A stretch of 64,000 nucleotides of DNA from Actinokineospora fastidiosa (GTDB lineage: Bacteria; Actinomycetota; Actinomycetes; Mycobacteriales; Pseudonocardiaceae): the NCBI RefSeq assembly GCF_014648415.1, contig NZ_BMRB01000009.1, positions 62,001 through 126,000 on the forward strand, read 5' to 3'. Shown in pieces: positions 25,986 to 34,910 of the stretch. The notes beneath the pieces were generated by a model. That model had not been told where the DNA came from and made no database searches. It saw nothing but the letters and a program-made list of their open reading frames with translations. The position numbers and the translations under genes were made by a program. The stretch's first letter is position 1, and each line of letters opens with the position of its first letter.

Positions 25986-26453
25986 CCTCACCCCCGCTCG
26001 GCGCCCCCGCCCCCGCTCGGCGACCTCGTCCGGCGCCCTCGTCCGGCACCCGGGCTCGCGCCTTCGGCCCCTGCCTCCTGCCCTCGGCCTCTGCCCCTTG
26101 CGTTCTCGGCCCCTGTCTTCGGCCCTGCCTCCTGCCTGGCCTTGCGTTCTCGGTCCCCTGTCTTCGGCCTGGCCCCTGCCTTCGGCCTGGCCCTCTGCCT
26201 GGCCCTCGGGTCCTCGGCCTCCGGCCCCGGCCTGCCTCCGTGCTCTGCGCCCTCGATCCCTGCTCCTGCCTCTGTCTTCTGCCCTCGTGCTCCGGCCTTG
26301 CGCCCCCGCCCCTCGCCCTCTGCTCCTGCCCGGGTCTCCCTGCTCCGGCTCCCCGGCTCCGGCCCCTCCTGCGCCGCCTCCGGGCCTTGCGCTCTCGGCC
26401 CTGCCTTCGGCCTCCGGGCCTTGCGCCCTCGGCCCCTGCCCCCCACAAAGCGA

Positions 26454-26491
26454 AACCCGCCCGGGGCATCGTGGGATGGTCCGGGCGGGTT
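26454..26491 (-). terminator. terminator of the minus-strand P450/methyltransferase unit
   Basis: Arms AACCCGCCCGG (26454-26464) and CCGGGCGGGTT (26481-26491), 11-bp perfect stem, 12 bp beyond the P450 stop. Confidence 0.75.
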
Positions 26492-26503
26492 CGGCTGGAG
26501 CGG

Positions 26504-27751
26504 TCAGGCGGCCTGGCTGGCCTTGCTCTCGACGGCGGTCAGGCGGACCGGGAGGCCGCGGTGGCCGTTCATGATGAACGTGGGCAGGGGCTGCAGTTCC
26601 TCCACCGGCACCGCCAGGGTCAGGTCGGGGTAGCGCTCGAAGAGGGCCGAGAGGCCCACCTTCGCGACCATCCTGGCGATGCCCGCGCCGAGGCAGTAGT
26701 GGGGGCCGTAGCCGAAGGAGAGGTGCTCCTTGTCGGTTCGGGTGAGGTCGAAGGTGCAGCGGGTGTCGCCGTGGAGGGCGGGGTCGCGGCCGATGGCGGC
26801 GTAGTTGACCAGGATCGGGTCGCCCTTGGGGATGACCACGTCGCCGAGGTCGATGTCCTCCACCGCGTACCTCAGGGGGAGGTTGGCGATCGGGGACTCC
26901 AGGCGCAGGACCTCGTCGATCACGTCGTCCCAGCTGGCCTGGCCCGTCTTGACCAGCTCCAGCTGCTCGGGGTTGCTGAGCAGGGCCGTGATCGCCTTGT
27001 CGAAGAAGTTGATCGTGGTCTCCGAACCGGCGCCGAGGATGGCGAAGATGGTGTCGGCCAGTTCCTGCTCCGACAGCCGGGAGCCGTCCTCGTCGCGGGC
27101 GGCGATCAGGTCGCTGGTGATGTCGGCGCCGGGCTCGGCGCGCTTGAGGGCGACCAGGTCGGCGATGGCGGTCCGCCAGCCCAGCAGGACCTCCTGGGCC
27201 TGCTCGGGGCTGATGGTGGTGTCCAGCATGACGTCGAGGACCTTCGCGGTCGCGACGCGGGCCTCCTCCGACATGCCGATCAGGTCGGCCACCAGCATGC
27301 CGGGCAGCGGGTAGGCGAAGCGCTCCTTGAGGTCCACCACCTCGCCTGCCGGGACGGCGGAGAGCGCGTCCAGCAGCATGTTCGTCAGCCCGACGACGTG
27401 CGGGCGGATCTCCTCGGTCCGCCGCGCGGTGAACGCCTTGCCGATCAGCCTGCGCAGCCGGTGGTGGTCGCGGCCGAAGGTGGTGGACACGTTGTCCATC
27501 GCCACCCAGCTGATCAGCTCCCAGTCCGGCCGGATCTCGCCGTTGATGAAGGCGGGCCAGTGGTTGCGGGCGCTCTTGGTGACGTTCGGGTTGGTCAGCA
27601 GCTGCTTGATGACGGCGTGGCTGTTGACCGACCAGACGAGGACGCCGCCGGGCAGCTCCACCTGCACGGCGGAACCCTTCGCGCGCAACTCGTCGGCCTG
27701 GGCGTGGATGTCCTGGCCGGTCGGGTCCAGGGCGGGGCAGCGCTTCTCCAT
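26504..27751 (-). CDS. cytochrome P450 (CYP105/107-like class I)
   Basis: 415 residues. The I helix is ILGAGSETTINF (note Ser in place of the usual acidic or aromatic residue before Glu), the K helix EVLRLESP, and the heme loop LSFGYGPHYCLGAGIAR. The typical substrate-region opening CPALDPTGQDIHAQADELRAKG is present. Soluble class I enzyme needing an external ferredoxin and reductase, neither encoded here. It lies 43 bp after the methyltransferase gene in the same transcript, so the two probably tailor the same moiety. Confidence 0.9.
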   Translation of the reverse strand: MEKRCPALDPTGQDIHAQADELRAKGSAVQVELPGGVLVWSVNSHAVIKQLLTNPNVTKSARNHWPAFINGEIRPDWELISWVAMDNVSTTFGRDHHRLRRLIGKAFTARRTEEIRPHVVGLTNMLLDALSAVPAGEVVDLKERFAYPLPGMLVADLIGMSEEARVATAKVLDVMLDTTISPEQAQEVLLGWRTAIADLVALKRAEPGADITSDLIAARDEDGSRLSEQELADTIFAILGAGSETTINFFDKAITALLSNPEQLELVKTGQASWDDVIDEVLRLESPIANLPLRYAVEDIDLGDVVIPKGDPILVNYAAIGRDPALHGDTRCTFDLTRTDKEHLSFGYGPHYCLGAGIARMVAKVGLSALFERYPDLTLAVPVEELQPLPTFIMNGHRGLPVRLTAVESKASQAA

Positions 27752-27794
27752 CAGAGGTCTCCCACTGTTTCCTGCTTGTCGTTTTGCGAACCGG

Positions 27795-29348
27795 TCAGGC
27801 CGTGCGCTCGGCCGTGATGAACACGAAGGTGCCGACGTCCGCCTTCTCGTCGCGCACCGTCAGGCCCGCCGCGGCGAGCCACTGCCGCAGCTGCTCCAGC
27901 TCGAAGAGCAGGTGGCCCTCGGGACGGCTGGGGAAGAAGTGCGACGCCTGGAAGTAGCGGGCGATCGGGTCGTCGCTCCAGCGGAACGTCATCATCGTGA
28001 AGACGCCGCCGGGGCGCAGGATCCGGCCGATCTCGGCGATGCCCTGCTCGGCGTCGTCCGGGAACGCCTGCAGCGCGTTCCACAGGTTGACCGCGCCCAC
28101 CGAGCCGTCGGCGATCGGCAGGTTGAGCGCGCTGCCCATGACCGCGGGCACCTCGGGCAGCTTGCCGCGCAACACGTTCAGCATGGGCAGCAGCAGATCG
28201 ACCGCGGTCAGCCGCTCGGTTCCGACGGCCTCGGCCACGATCTCGGTCCACCGGCCCGCGCCCGCGGCCACGTCGACGACGGGGCCCTCGGTGCCGCGCA
28301 GGTGCTCGCGGATGTAGGCGTACTCGTCGTCGGGGGTGATCTCGTAGCCGATGTTGGTGCCCGCGAGCCGCAGGTAGTTGGGGCGCAGGAAGGTCTCGTA
28401 GTAGAGGCCCATCTTGGGCATCTCGGAGAGCTTCTGCAGCAGGTCCGCGGTCGCCTCGTGCGACCCCTGCCCGTCCCGCACGCCGTTGGACAGGTCGAGG
28501 ATGCCGTTGGCGCTGAGGTAGCTCGTCGCGCAGGGCGTGCAGCGGGCGCCGGTCTCGTGCACCTCGATCGGGCCGTGGCAGGTGGGGCAGCGCAGCACAG
28601 CGGCGCGCTCGCCGAACAGGCGGTCGGTCGGGCCCGGGTCGCGCTGCTCGAACGTCCAGTCCGGGACGGCCGGGATCGGCAGCCGGGCGGGCGCGCCGTT
28701 GCTCAGCGCCCAGTAGGCGATGTGGCCGCTGAACGCCCACACCGTGCGGGTGTCGTTCTCCCAGTTCTTGCGGATCTGCTCCGGGGTGAGCGCGCGCACC
28801 GCGGCCTTGGCGTGCGCGGCGTTCTCCTCGTCCATGTCCCACGCCGACGGCGCGGGCCACACCTTGCCCAGGTCGGGGTCGGCCGGGTCGAGCTCGGCCA
28901 GGCCGCGCTCCAGCCGGGTCCGCTCCTCGTCGTCGAGGGCGAGCCCGCCGGTGACGGCGAGGACGCGGTCGCGGTCGGCGGGGAAGTGGGCGAGCAGGTA
29001 GAGCAGCGCCAGCGTCAGCGGCTGCCCACTCGCGCCGCCGCGCACCAGCTCCAGGTAGCGGTCGAGGCCCGCGCGCACGGCGGTGGCCACCGGGCCGTCC
29101 AGCCGCGGGTACTCGGCCTCGGCCAGCAGGCCGAGCAGGACGGCGATGTGCCCCTGGCGGTCCGGACCGGCCTCGTCGAGCGCGGCGATCACCGAGGGCA
29201 CGGCGTCGAGCGCGAGGTCGGTCAGCTTCCCCTCGCTCCACAGCGCGGCGACGAGCCGCTGGTACTCGGCGTCCAGACCGTCGGGAGGCGCCGCGATGAA
29301 CGAACGCACCAGTGCGGCGAACGGGGGGTAGGCGTCGGAGGCACTCAT
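27795..29348 (-). CDS. methyltransferase with N-terminal helical domain and CxxC...CxxC segment
   Basis: 517 residues from the ATG at 29348 (gggagga ribosome site). Residues 1-~230 are helical and armadillo-like; residues ~255-285 carry CPTCHGPIEVHETGARCTPC, a zinc-ribbon-like module also seen in Trm112-type partners of methyltransferases; from ~330 a UbiE/Methyltransf_11 domain follows (VVDVAAGAGRWTEIVAEAVG, LLPMLNVLRGKL, ILRPGGVFTMMTF). It looks like a methyltransferase fused to its own Zn-binding accessory module. Substrate unknown. First gene of the unit with the P450, led by cluster-type motifs. Confidence 0.8.
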   Translation of the reverse strand: MSASDAYPPFAALVRSFIAAPPDGLDAEYQRLVAALWSEGKLTDLALDAVPSVIAALDEAGPDRQGHIAVLLGLLAEAEYPRLDGPVATAVRAGLDRYLELVRGGASGQPLTLALLYLLAHFPADRDRVLAVTGGLALDDEERTRLERGLAELDPADPDLGKVWPAPSAWDMDEENAAHAKAAVRALTPEQIRKNWENDTRTVWAFSGHIAYWALSNGAPARLPIPAVPDWTFEQRDPGPTDRLFGERAAVLRCPTCHGPIEVHETGARCTPCATSYLSANGILDLSNGVRDGQGSHEATADLLQKLSEMPKMGLYYETFLRPNYLRLAGTNIGYEITPDDEYAYIREHLRGTEGPVVDVAAGAGRWTEIVAEAVGTERLTAVDLLLPMLNVLRGKLPEVPAVMGSALNLPIADGSVGAVNLWNALQAFPDDAEQGIAEIGRILRPGGVFTMMTFRWSDDPIARYFQASHFFPSRPEGHLLFELEQLRQWLAAAGLTVRDEKADVGTFVFITAERTA

Positions 29349-29421
29349 TCGGCGTTTCCTCCCAGGGAAGGCGAATAGGCAGACTGGGCCCGACGAGAAC
29401 CGTGCCACCGCAAGGGATATC

Positions 29422-29440
29422 CGGACATCTCCCCCTGTGC
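29422..29440 (-). promoter_or_regulatory. cluster motif (first box) upstream of the methyltransferase-P450 unit
   Basis: GCACAGGGGGAGATGTCCG on the minus strand. The second box is weak (gcacgg at the expected distance). A further related box, GCACGCCGCGAGATGCCCC, sits at 29453-29471. Confidence 0.5.
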
Positions 29441-29488
29441 TCGGGGGGACCGGGGGCATCTCGCGGCGTGCGCGCCCGCCGCCGTATC

Positions 29489-29532
29489 GCATTCCGCGAG
29501 ATGTGGCCGCCCCGCGCGGGCGGCCACGATGG
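29489..29532 (+). promoter_or_regulatory. cluster motif upstream of the UbiE-type methyltransferase gene
   Basis: First box GCATTCCGCGAGATGTGGC (29489-29507) and second box CCACGATGG (29524-29532), 44 bp before the start codon. One of the best copies. Confidence 0.7.
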
Positions 29533-29576
29533 GGCGACCACGCTGTGGCGATCACACCACCGACCGGGGCGGGCAC

Positions 29577-30395
29577 ATGAGTGAGCCAGCGGAGATCGGC
29601 GAGCATTACGACAAGCGCTCGCCCATCGGCGACGAACTGCGCGACGGCCAACTGCACATGTGGTACTGGTACGACCGCGATGACGACGCGTCGCTCACCG
29701 AGGCCGTCCACCGGATGACCCGCAAGGTGACCGACACCCTCGGCCTGCGCGCGGGCGAGCACGTGCTCGACGCGGGCTGCGGCCCCGGCGAGACGGCGAT
29801 CCACCTGGCCAACCGGTTCGGCGTTCGGGTCACCGGGATCACGGTGAGCCGCTTCGAGATCGACCGCGCGCGCAAGCGGGCCCGCGCGGCGGGCGTCGGC
29901 GACGTGGTGTCCTATGAGTACGGCGACTTCATGGGCCTGTCCTATCCGGACGGCACGTTCGACGCCGTGCTGGCGCTGGAGTCGCTGCAGAACGCGCCCG
30001 ACATCGACCAGGTGTTCGCCGAGCTGTACCGGGTGCTGCGCCCGGGCGGCCGGATCACGTTCTCCGACTTCAGCCTGGCGGGCCAGGGCGACCCGAAGCG
30101 GGTGGCGACCTTCATGGACACCCTCAAGCTGCCGAGGCTGCCCACGCTGCCGCAGTGGCTCGACCTCGCCAGGGCCGCGGGCTTCGAGGTGGAGGAGCAC
30201 ACCGAGTGCGGGCCGCGCGTCTTCGGCCGCAAGGCCAAGTACCTGGAGGCGGCCATGCGGGTGCAGAACGACGTGACGGCGAAGTTCGGCACGGAGGCGG
30301 TGGCGGAGTTCGCCCGCCTGCACCACGGCTTCTTCGTGCCGCGCAAGGACCAGATCGGGTACGTGATCGTCGCCGCCCGCAAGCCCGGCCGGTGA
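29577..30395 (+). CDS. UbiE/Coq5-like SAM-dependent methyltransferase
   Basis: 272 residues. Motif I is HVLDAGCGPGETAIHLANRFG, with beta-2 VTGITVSRFEIDRARKRA, motif II TFDAVLALESLQNAPD and motif III VLRPGGRITFSDFSLAG. The 'LDAGCGPG...GITVS...A' pattern and the helical cap resemble small-molecule methyltransferases such as RebM and gamma-tocopherol-type enzymes. Probably O- or C-methylation of a cluster intermediate. It has its own motif-bearing promoter and ends 12 bp before the next motif, so it may be transcribed alone. Confidence 0.85.
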   Translation: MSEPAEIGEHYDKRSPIGDELRDGQLHMWYWYDRDDDASLTEAVHRMTRKVTDTLGLRAGEHVLDAGCGPGETAIHLANRFGVRVTGITVSRFEIDRARKRARAAGVGDVVSYEYGDFMGLSYPDGTFDAVLALESLQNAPDIDQVFAELYRVLRPGGRITFSDFSLAGQGDPKRVATFMDTLKLPRLPTLPQWLDLARAAGFEVEEHTECGPRVFGRKAKYLEAAMRVQNDVTAKFGTEAVAEFARLHHGFFVPRKDQIGYVIVAARKPGR

Positions 30396-30407
30396 GCGGC
30401 GGCGCGG

Positions 30408-30451
30408 GCAACTCGGGAGATGCGGGCGCCCGCGCGTTTCGACGAGACTGG
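30408..30451 (+). promoter_or_regulatory. cluster motif upstream of the FAD-dependent oxygenase
   Basis: First box GCAACTCGGGAGATGCGGG (30408-30426), second box cgagactgg (30443-30451), 75 bp before the start codon. Confidence 0.65.
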
Positions 30452-30526
30452 ACGCGCGTCACCTCGACGTCCTGAGTGGACGAAACGGTGGCGGTGCGCA
30501 TCCGACGACTTGGAGGAGGTCCCGCG

Positions 30527-31915
30527 ATGGGACACGACGTAGGCCGCCGCGCGATCGTGCTGGGCGGGAGCATGGCCGGGCTGCTCGCGGCCCGGGTCCT
30601 CGCCGAGTCCTTCGCCGAGGTGCTGGTCGTCGACCGCGACGAGCTGACCGACGTCACCACGGCCCGCCGCGGCGTCCCGCAGGGCAGGCACGTGCACGGC
30701 CTGCTCGCGCGCGGACAGCAGATCCTGGAGGAGCTGTTCCCCAGCTTCACCGCGGGCGTGATGGCCGCGGGCGTGCCGACCGGCGACCTCGGCGAGCTGC
30801 GCTGGTTCTTCAACGGCCTGCCGCTCAAGCCCAGCACCACCGGCCTGGTCTGCCTGTCGGCGACCCGCCCGGTGCTGGAGTCGCACGTGCGGGCCAGGGT
30901 CGCCGCCCTGCCCAACGTGACGCTCGTGGAGAAGACCGACATCGTCGGCCTGACCACCACCACCGACAACGCCCGGGTGACCGGCGCGCGCGTCCAGCCG
31001 CACGACGGCGGGCCGGAGGAGGTCCTGGAGGCCGACCTCGTGGTCGACGCGACCGGGCGCGGCTCGCGGACGCCCGCCTGGCTCGAGGAGCTGGGCTACG
31101 GGCGCCCGGACGAGGACCGGGTCAAGGTCAACATCTGCTACACCACGCGCACCTACCGGCTCAGCGACGAGTCCGTCCTGCGCGGCGACCTGTCGATCAA
31201 CCCGGTCGCCTCGCCCGCGACCCGCCGGGGCGGGTTCTTCTCCCGCATCGAGGACGGCAAGTGCGTGCTCTCGCTCTACGGCGTGCTGGGCGACAGCGCG
31301 CCGACGGACAACGAGGGCTTCGTCGAGTTCGCCCGGTCCCTGCCCGTGCCGGACATCTACGACGTCATCAAGGACGCCGAGCCGCTGACCGACGCGGTGA
31401 TCCACCGCTACCCGGCCAGCGTGCGGCGCCGCTACGAGCGCATGATCCGCTTCCCCGACGGCATGATCGTCATCGGCGACGCGGCGTGCAGCTTCAACCC
31501 CGTCTACGGCCAGGGCATGACGATCGCCGCGCTGGAGGCGCTGACCCTGCGCGACCACCTGCGCCGCGGCGTGCCGTCGGCGGCTGGCTTCCACCGCGAC
31601 ATCGCCAAGGTGATCGACGGGGCGTGGGACATGTCGGTCAGCGGCGACCTCGGCTACCCCGAGGTGGAGGGCGAGCGGACGCTGAAGGTCCGCATGGGCA
31701 ACGCGTTCATGGCCAAGGTCCAGGCCGCCATGACCCGCGACAGCGCGGTGACCGGCGCGTTCATGCGGGTGGCAGGCATGGTCGAGTCCCCTGCCTCGCT
31801 GATGCGCCCCGGCATGCTGCTGCGCATCCTCCGCAACGGCAAGCCCGCCGCGGCCCCGGCCGACCAGCGCCCCACCGACGGCCCCGGCGACGTCCAGCTT
31901 CCGCGCGCGGCCTGA
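30527..31915 (+). CDS. FAD-dependent monooxygenase/halogenase-fold oxidoreductase
   Basis: 462 residues from ATG with a strong ggaggagg site. The FAD-binding motif AIVLGGSMAGLLAARVLAE (GxGxxG-like), the DATGRGSR segment and the GD motif DGMIVIGDAACSFNPVYGQGM place it in the group of actinobacterial FAD-dependent oxidoreductases related to geranylgeranyl reductase and p-hydroxybenzoate hydroxylase folds. The tryptophan-halogenase WxWxIP motif is absent, so halogenation is unlikely. Likely hydroxylation or epoxidation of a cluster intermediate. Followed 19 bp later by a flavin-linked oxidase, probably in the same transcript. Confidence 0.82.
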   Translation: MGHDVGRRAIVLGGSMAGLLAARVLAESFAEVLVVDRDELTDVTTARRGVPQGRHVHGLLARGQQILEELFPSFTAGVMAAGVPTGDLGELRWFFNGLPLKPSTTGLVCLSATRPVLESHVRARVAALPNVTLVEKTDIVGLTTTTDNARVTGARVQPHDGGPEEVLEADLVVDATGRGSRTPAWLEELGYGRPDEDRVKVNICYTTRTYRLSDESVLRGDLSINPVASPATRRGGFFSRIEDGKCVLSLYGVLGDSAPTDNEGFVEFARSLPVPDIYDVIKDAEPLTDAVIHRYPASVRRRYERMIRFPDGMIVIGDAACSFNPVYGQGMTIAALEALTLRDHLRRGVPSAAGFHRDIAKVIDGAWDMSVSGDLGYPEVEGERTLKVRMGNAFMAKVQAAMTRDSAVTGAFMRVAGMVESPASLMRPGMLLRILRNGKPAAAPADQRPTDGPGDVQLPRAA

Positions 31916-31934
31916 CGGACAGCGGAGGACACCG

Positions 31935-33293
31935 ATGAGCTTCGCCGCCTCCCCGCCCGGGGACCCGGCCTACGACGCCGCCGCCGCGGTGTTCAACCTG
32001 GCCGCGCCCGCCCGTCCCGCGGCCGCGGTGACGGCGCGGACGGTCGAGGAGGTCCGCGCGGCGGTCCGGCACGCCCGGGCCGCCGGGCTGCCGGTGCGGG
32101 TGCACACCACCGGCCACGCCGCGGGCGGCGCCGCGCCGATGGACGGCGCCCTGCTGATCCGCACGGCGCTCGACGGGCCGGTGGAGGTCGACGTCGCGGG
32201 CCGGGTGGCGCGGATCCCCGCAGGCGCCCGGTGGGGTGCGGTGGTCGAGGCGACGACCCCGCACGGGCTGGTGCCGCCGCACGGCTCCGCCGCGACCGTC
32301 GGCGTCGTCGGCTACCTGCTGCGCGGCGGCATCAGCTTCTACGGCCGCGCGGTGGGCGTGGCCGCCAACAGCGTGCGCGCGATCGAGCTGGTCACTGCGG
32401 ACGGCGAGCTGCGCAGGGTGGACGCCGAGCACGACCCGGAGCTGTTCCGGGCGCTGCGCGGCGGCGGGGGCGGCTTCGGTGTGGTGACCGCCGTCGAGGT
32501 GGCGCTGTTCCCGGCCACGACCGTCGTCGCCGGGTCGACCTTCTGGCCAGCCGAGCACGCGGGCGCGCTGCTGCGGGCCTGGCAGAAGTGGACGCTCGAC
32601 GCGCCGAGGGAGGCGGCGACGTCGTTCCGCGTGCTCAACCTCCCTCCGGTGCCCGAGGTCCCGGCCGAGCTGCGGAACGGGCCGATGATCGGCGTCGACG
32701 GCGTCGTCCTCGCCACCGACGGCGCCGAGCGGGCGCTGCGCCAGACCGACGACCTGCTCGACCCGCTGCGCGCGATCGCCCGGCCCGCGCTGGACGCCTG
32801 GCAGGTCGCCGCCCCCGGCGCGGTGCTGGACATCCACATGGATCCCGCCGACCCGCTGCCCTTCGTCGGCGACCACATGCTGCTGCGCAGGCTGGACGAC
32901 AGCGGCATCGATGAGTTCGTCCGCGTGCTCGGCGCGGGCTCGGGGTCCCCGCTGGTGATGGCGGGCCTGCGCCAGCTCGGCGGCGCGCTGGCCGACCCCG
33001 GCCCGGGCGGCGGCGTGCTCGACCGCATCGACGCCCACTACGCCTACTCCGGCTCCGCCGCGCCGTTCCCGCCGCTGACCGAGGAGGAGATCACCCGGCA
33101 CTGCGCGGTGGTGCGGGCGGCGCTCGCGCCGTGGGACACCGGCCGCACGGCGCCGACGTTCGTGGACAACCGCGCGCAGCCGCAGGGCCACCTGTCGGCC
33201 GAGGACGTGGCGGCGGTGGACCGGGTTCGCGCCAGGGTCGACCCCACCGGCCTGTTCGGCTCCGACATCACCCCCGGCGCGACCGCGCGGTGA
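31935..33293 (+). CDS. FAD-linked oxidase, PCMH/BBE family
   Basis: 452 residues. The FAD-binding PCMH fold is visible in VTARTVEEVRAAVRHARAAGLPVRV, the HTTGHAAGG loop with the histidine that normally carries 8-alpha-histidyl FAD, ATVGVVGYLLRGGISFYGR, and RALRGGGGGFGVVTAVEVALF. The position of the second (cysteine) flavin link has Ser/Ala, so attachment is probably through His only. The C-terminal BBE motif is weak (FVDNRAQ). Oxidation of an alcohol or ring of the enediyne or aryl unit is plausible. No signal peptide. Confidence 0.82.
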   Translation: MSFAASPPGDPAYDAAAAVFNLAAPARPAAAVTARTVEEVRAAVRHARAAGLPVRVHTTGHAAGGAAPMDGALLIRTALDGPVEVDVAGRVARIPAGARWGAVVEATTPHGLVPPHGSAATVGVVGYLLRGGISFYGRAVGVAANSVRAIELVTADGELRRVDAEHDPELFRALRGGGGGFGVVTAVEVALFPATTVVAGSTFWPAEHAGALLRAWQKWTLDAPREAATSFRVLNLPPVPEVPAELRNGPMIGVDGVVLATDGAERALRQTDDLLDPLRAIARPALDAWQVAAPGAVLDIHMDPADPLPFVGDHMLLRRLDDSGIDEFVRVLGAGSGSPLVMAGLRQLGGALADPGPGGGVLDRIDAHYAYSGSAAPFPPLTEEEITRHCAVVRAALAPWDTGRTAPTFVDNRAQPQGHLSAEDVAAVDRVRARVDPTGLFGSDITPGATAR

Positions 33294-33315
33294 CGGCCGG
33301 GCCCTCGGGCACGGG

Positions 33316-33359
33316 GCACTGAGGAAGATGCCGGGGCCGGTGACGCGGTGTGAGGATCG
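33316..33359 (+). promoter_or_regulatory. cluster motif upstream of the aromatic-acid operon
   Basis: First box GCACTGAGGAAGATGCCGG (33316-33334), second box tgaggatcg (33351-33359), beginning 22 bp after the preceding stop and ending 31 bp before the TrpC-like start. It implies that the TrpC-like to benzoate-CoA ligase run is transcribed separately. Confidence 0.6.
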
Positions 33360-33390
33360 CGGATGTCGCCCGGGCGCCGAGAGGAGGACC

Positions 33391-34104
33391 ATGAACGGCC
33401 GCAGTCTGCTCGACGTCCTGGCGTCCGCTCGACGGACCCGTCAGCCCGCGGTGCTGGCCGACGTGAAGTTCCGCTCACCCCGCGACGGCGCCCTCATCGA
33501 CCTCGACCGGCTCGACGCGTTCCTCGACGCCCTGGTGGAGGGCGGCGTCGAGGCGCTGACCATGCCGACGGACCCGGTGTACTTCGCAGGCGGGGTCGAC
33601 CTCGCCGCGAAGCTGCGCGTGCGGACCGAGCTGCCGTTGATGCGCAAGGAGTTCTTCTGCACCACCAGCCAGCTCGACGAGTCCGTCGACGTCGGGTTCG
33701 ACGCGGTGCAGCTGTCGATCAACACCACCCCGCCCGACCAGCTGGAGCGGCTGCGCGAGCACGCCGAGCGGCTGGGCCTCGAGGTCCTGCTCGGCGTGCA
33801 CACCAGGGGCCAGCTGCGCACGGCGCTGGCGCTCGACCCCGTGGCCGTGGCGGTGAACAACCGCAACATCGTGGCGCTGGAACTGGACCCGGGCACGGTC
33901 CGCGTCACCGAGATGCTGGCCCCGGAGGTGCCCTCGGACGTGCTCATCCTCTCCGAGAGCGCCTTCTTCACCGCCGACGACGTCGCCCGCGCGGCGGCCG
34001 CGGGCGCCGAGGGCGTGCTCATCGGGACCGCGCTGGCCAAGAGCGACGACCCCGCCCGGTTCGTGCGCACGCTGCGGGAGGGGGCGTGGCTGTGTCCCCG
34101 GTAG
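33391..34104 (+). CDS. indole-3-glycerol-phosphate synthase-like TIM barrel (TrpC-like, altered active site)
   Basis: 237 residues from ATG behind gaggagg. Family blocks are plain: VLADVKFRSPRDG, PLMRKEFF, VAVNNRNI, ILSESAF and GVLIGTALAKSDD. Compared with true IGPS (E51, K53, K110, E159, N180, E210, S211 in Sulfolobus numbering) it keeps Lys26, Lys86, Asn156, Glu189 and Ser190, but Glu51 is Asp24 and the catalytic base Glu159 is Gly135. The phosphate-binding barrel end is conserved. It is also shorter at the N-terminus. Ordinary tryptophan synthesis is therefore unlikely; recruitment for the aryl moiety is inferred. First gene of a coupled operon. Confidence 0.85.
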   Translation: MNGRSLLDVLASARRTRQPAVLADVKFRSPRDGALIDLDRLDAFLDALVEGGVEALTMPTDPVYFAGGVDLAAKLRVRTELPLMRKEFFCTTSQLDESVDVGFDAVQLSINTTPPDQLERLREHAERLGLEVLLGVHTRGQLRTALALDPVAVAVNNRNIVALELDPGTVRVTEMLAPEVPSDVLILSESAFFTADDVARAAAAGAEGVLIGTALAKSDDPARFVRTLREGAWLCPR

Positions 34105-34910
34105 ACCGCATCGGCGCGGGCCTGCGCGCCGCCGACCTGCGCGGCGACCGGCTGCTGGCCGTCTACCTGACGCTCGGCGACCCGCTGGCCGACCCCGTCG
34201 ACCTCGCCGTCACCGTGGCCGAGGCGGGCGCGGACGTCATCGAGATCGGCATCCCGACGCCGACCACCCGGCCCAGGGGCGCCGACATCGCCGCGTCGTT
34301 CGACCGCGCCCGGTCGTGCCCGCCCGAGCGGGCCTGGGACCAGGCGCGGGCGCTGCGCACGCGGCTGCCGGACGTGCCGGTCCTGGCGCTGGTGTACCCG
34401 AGCACGGTGGCCGACCTCGGCGCGGACGCGCTGCTCGCGACCGCGCAGGAGTCCGGTGTGGACGGCCTGGTCCTCACCGACCCGCATGGCGGGTTATCCG
34501 CCGAGCGGGTGGCCGCGACCGGACTGAGCGCGATCCCGCTGCTGCTGCCCGGCGCCGACCCGGTCCGGCGGCGCGGGCTGGAGTCCGCCGCGCGGCACCT
34601 GACCTACCAGGCGCTCGCCGAGCGCACCGGGGAGCGGCTCGACCCGGACCGGGTCGGCGACTTCGCCGCGGCCGCCGCGGCGACGGCGACGACGCCGTTC
34701 CTCGCCGGGTTCGGCATCCGCGACGAGCACGACATCCGCGCGGTCGCGCCGCACGCCGCGGGCGTGGTGATCGGCAGCGCGCTGTGCCGCGGGGTCGCCG
34801 CGGCCGAACCCCCGGCCCGCGCCGCGTGGGCGGCCGCGGCCGTGCGCGGCTGGAAGGCCGCGACCGTCCTGTCTGGAACCGAACTGGCGAGGGGTGGGCA
34901 TGCGCGTTGA
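34092..34910 (+). CDS. tryptophan synthase alpha-like TIM barrel (TrpA-like, altered active site)
   Basis: 272 residues from GTG at 34092 (GTG at 34086 also possible), overlapping the TrpC-like gene by 13 bp. Family blocks: AVYLTLGDPLADPVDLAVTVAEAG, DVIEIGIP, DGLVLTDPHGG, PLLLPGADP, FLAGFGIRDEHDIRA and GVVIGSALC. Glu51 matches catalytic Glu49 of the E. coli enzyme, but the loop SDPLADGP carrying catalytic Asp60 is replaced by TPTTRPRGA, placing Arg62 at that position. No TrpB is encoded in the window. Indole-3-glycerol-phosphate lyase activity is doubtful; a retro-aldol-type reaction on another phosphorylated or aryl substrate is conceivable. Confidence 0.83.
   Translation: MSPVDRIGAGLRAADLRGDRLLAVYLTLGDPLADPVDLAVTVAEAGADVIEIGIPTPTTRPRGADIAASFDRARSCPPERAWDQARALRTRLPDVPVLALVYPSTVADLGADALLATAQESGVDGLVLTDPHGGLSAERVAATGLSAIPLLLPGADPVRRRGLESAARHLTYQALAERTGERLDPDRVGDFAAAAAATATTPFLAGFGIRDEHDIRAVAPHAAGVVIGSALCRGVAAAEPPARAAWAAAAVRGWKAATVLSGTELARGGHAR

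Larger units (their letters stand above)
25739..26453. other. gene-free convergent intergenic region with low-complexity DNA
   Basis: No credible gene. It contains a short copy of the dispersed repeat (25790-25843), a (CGCCCT)n microsatellite and a long C-rich, G-poor tract of ggcccctgccttcggcct-like units (about 26030-26450). Long open frames here encode only Pro/Ser, Ala/Leu or Glu/Gly repeats. Confidence 0.8.
29349..29576. promoter_or_regulatory. divergent promoter region between two methyltransferase genes
   Basis: 228 bp holding three copies of the first motif box: 29422-29440 and 29453-29471 on the minus strand and 29489-29507 on the plus strand. Only the plus-strand copy has a clear second box. 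Confidence 0.6.

Noticed and set aside
25613..26574. Long Pro/Ser, Ala/Leu and Glu/Gly repeat frames around the hexanucleotide repeat
   Set aside because: Low-complexity translation of a microsatellite and C-rich tract, open in several frames at once; no ribosome site or family feature.
30527..31915. FAD enzyme considered as a flavin-dependent halogenase
   Set aside because: The WxWxIP motif and the catalytic lysine context of flavin halogenases are not seen.
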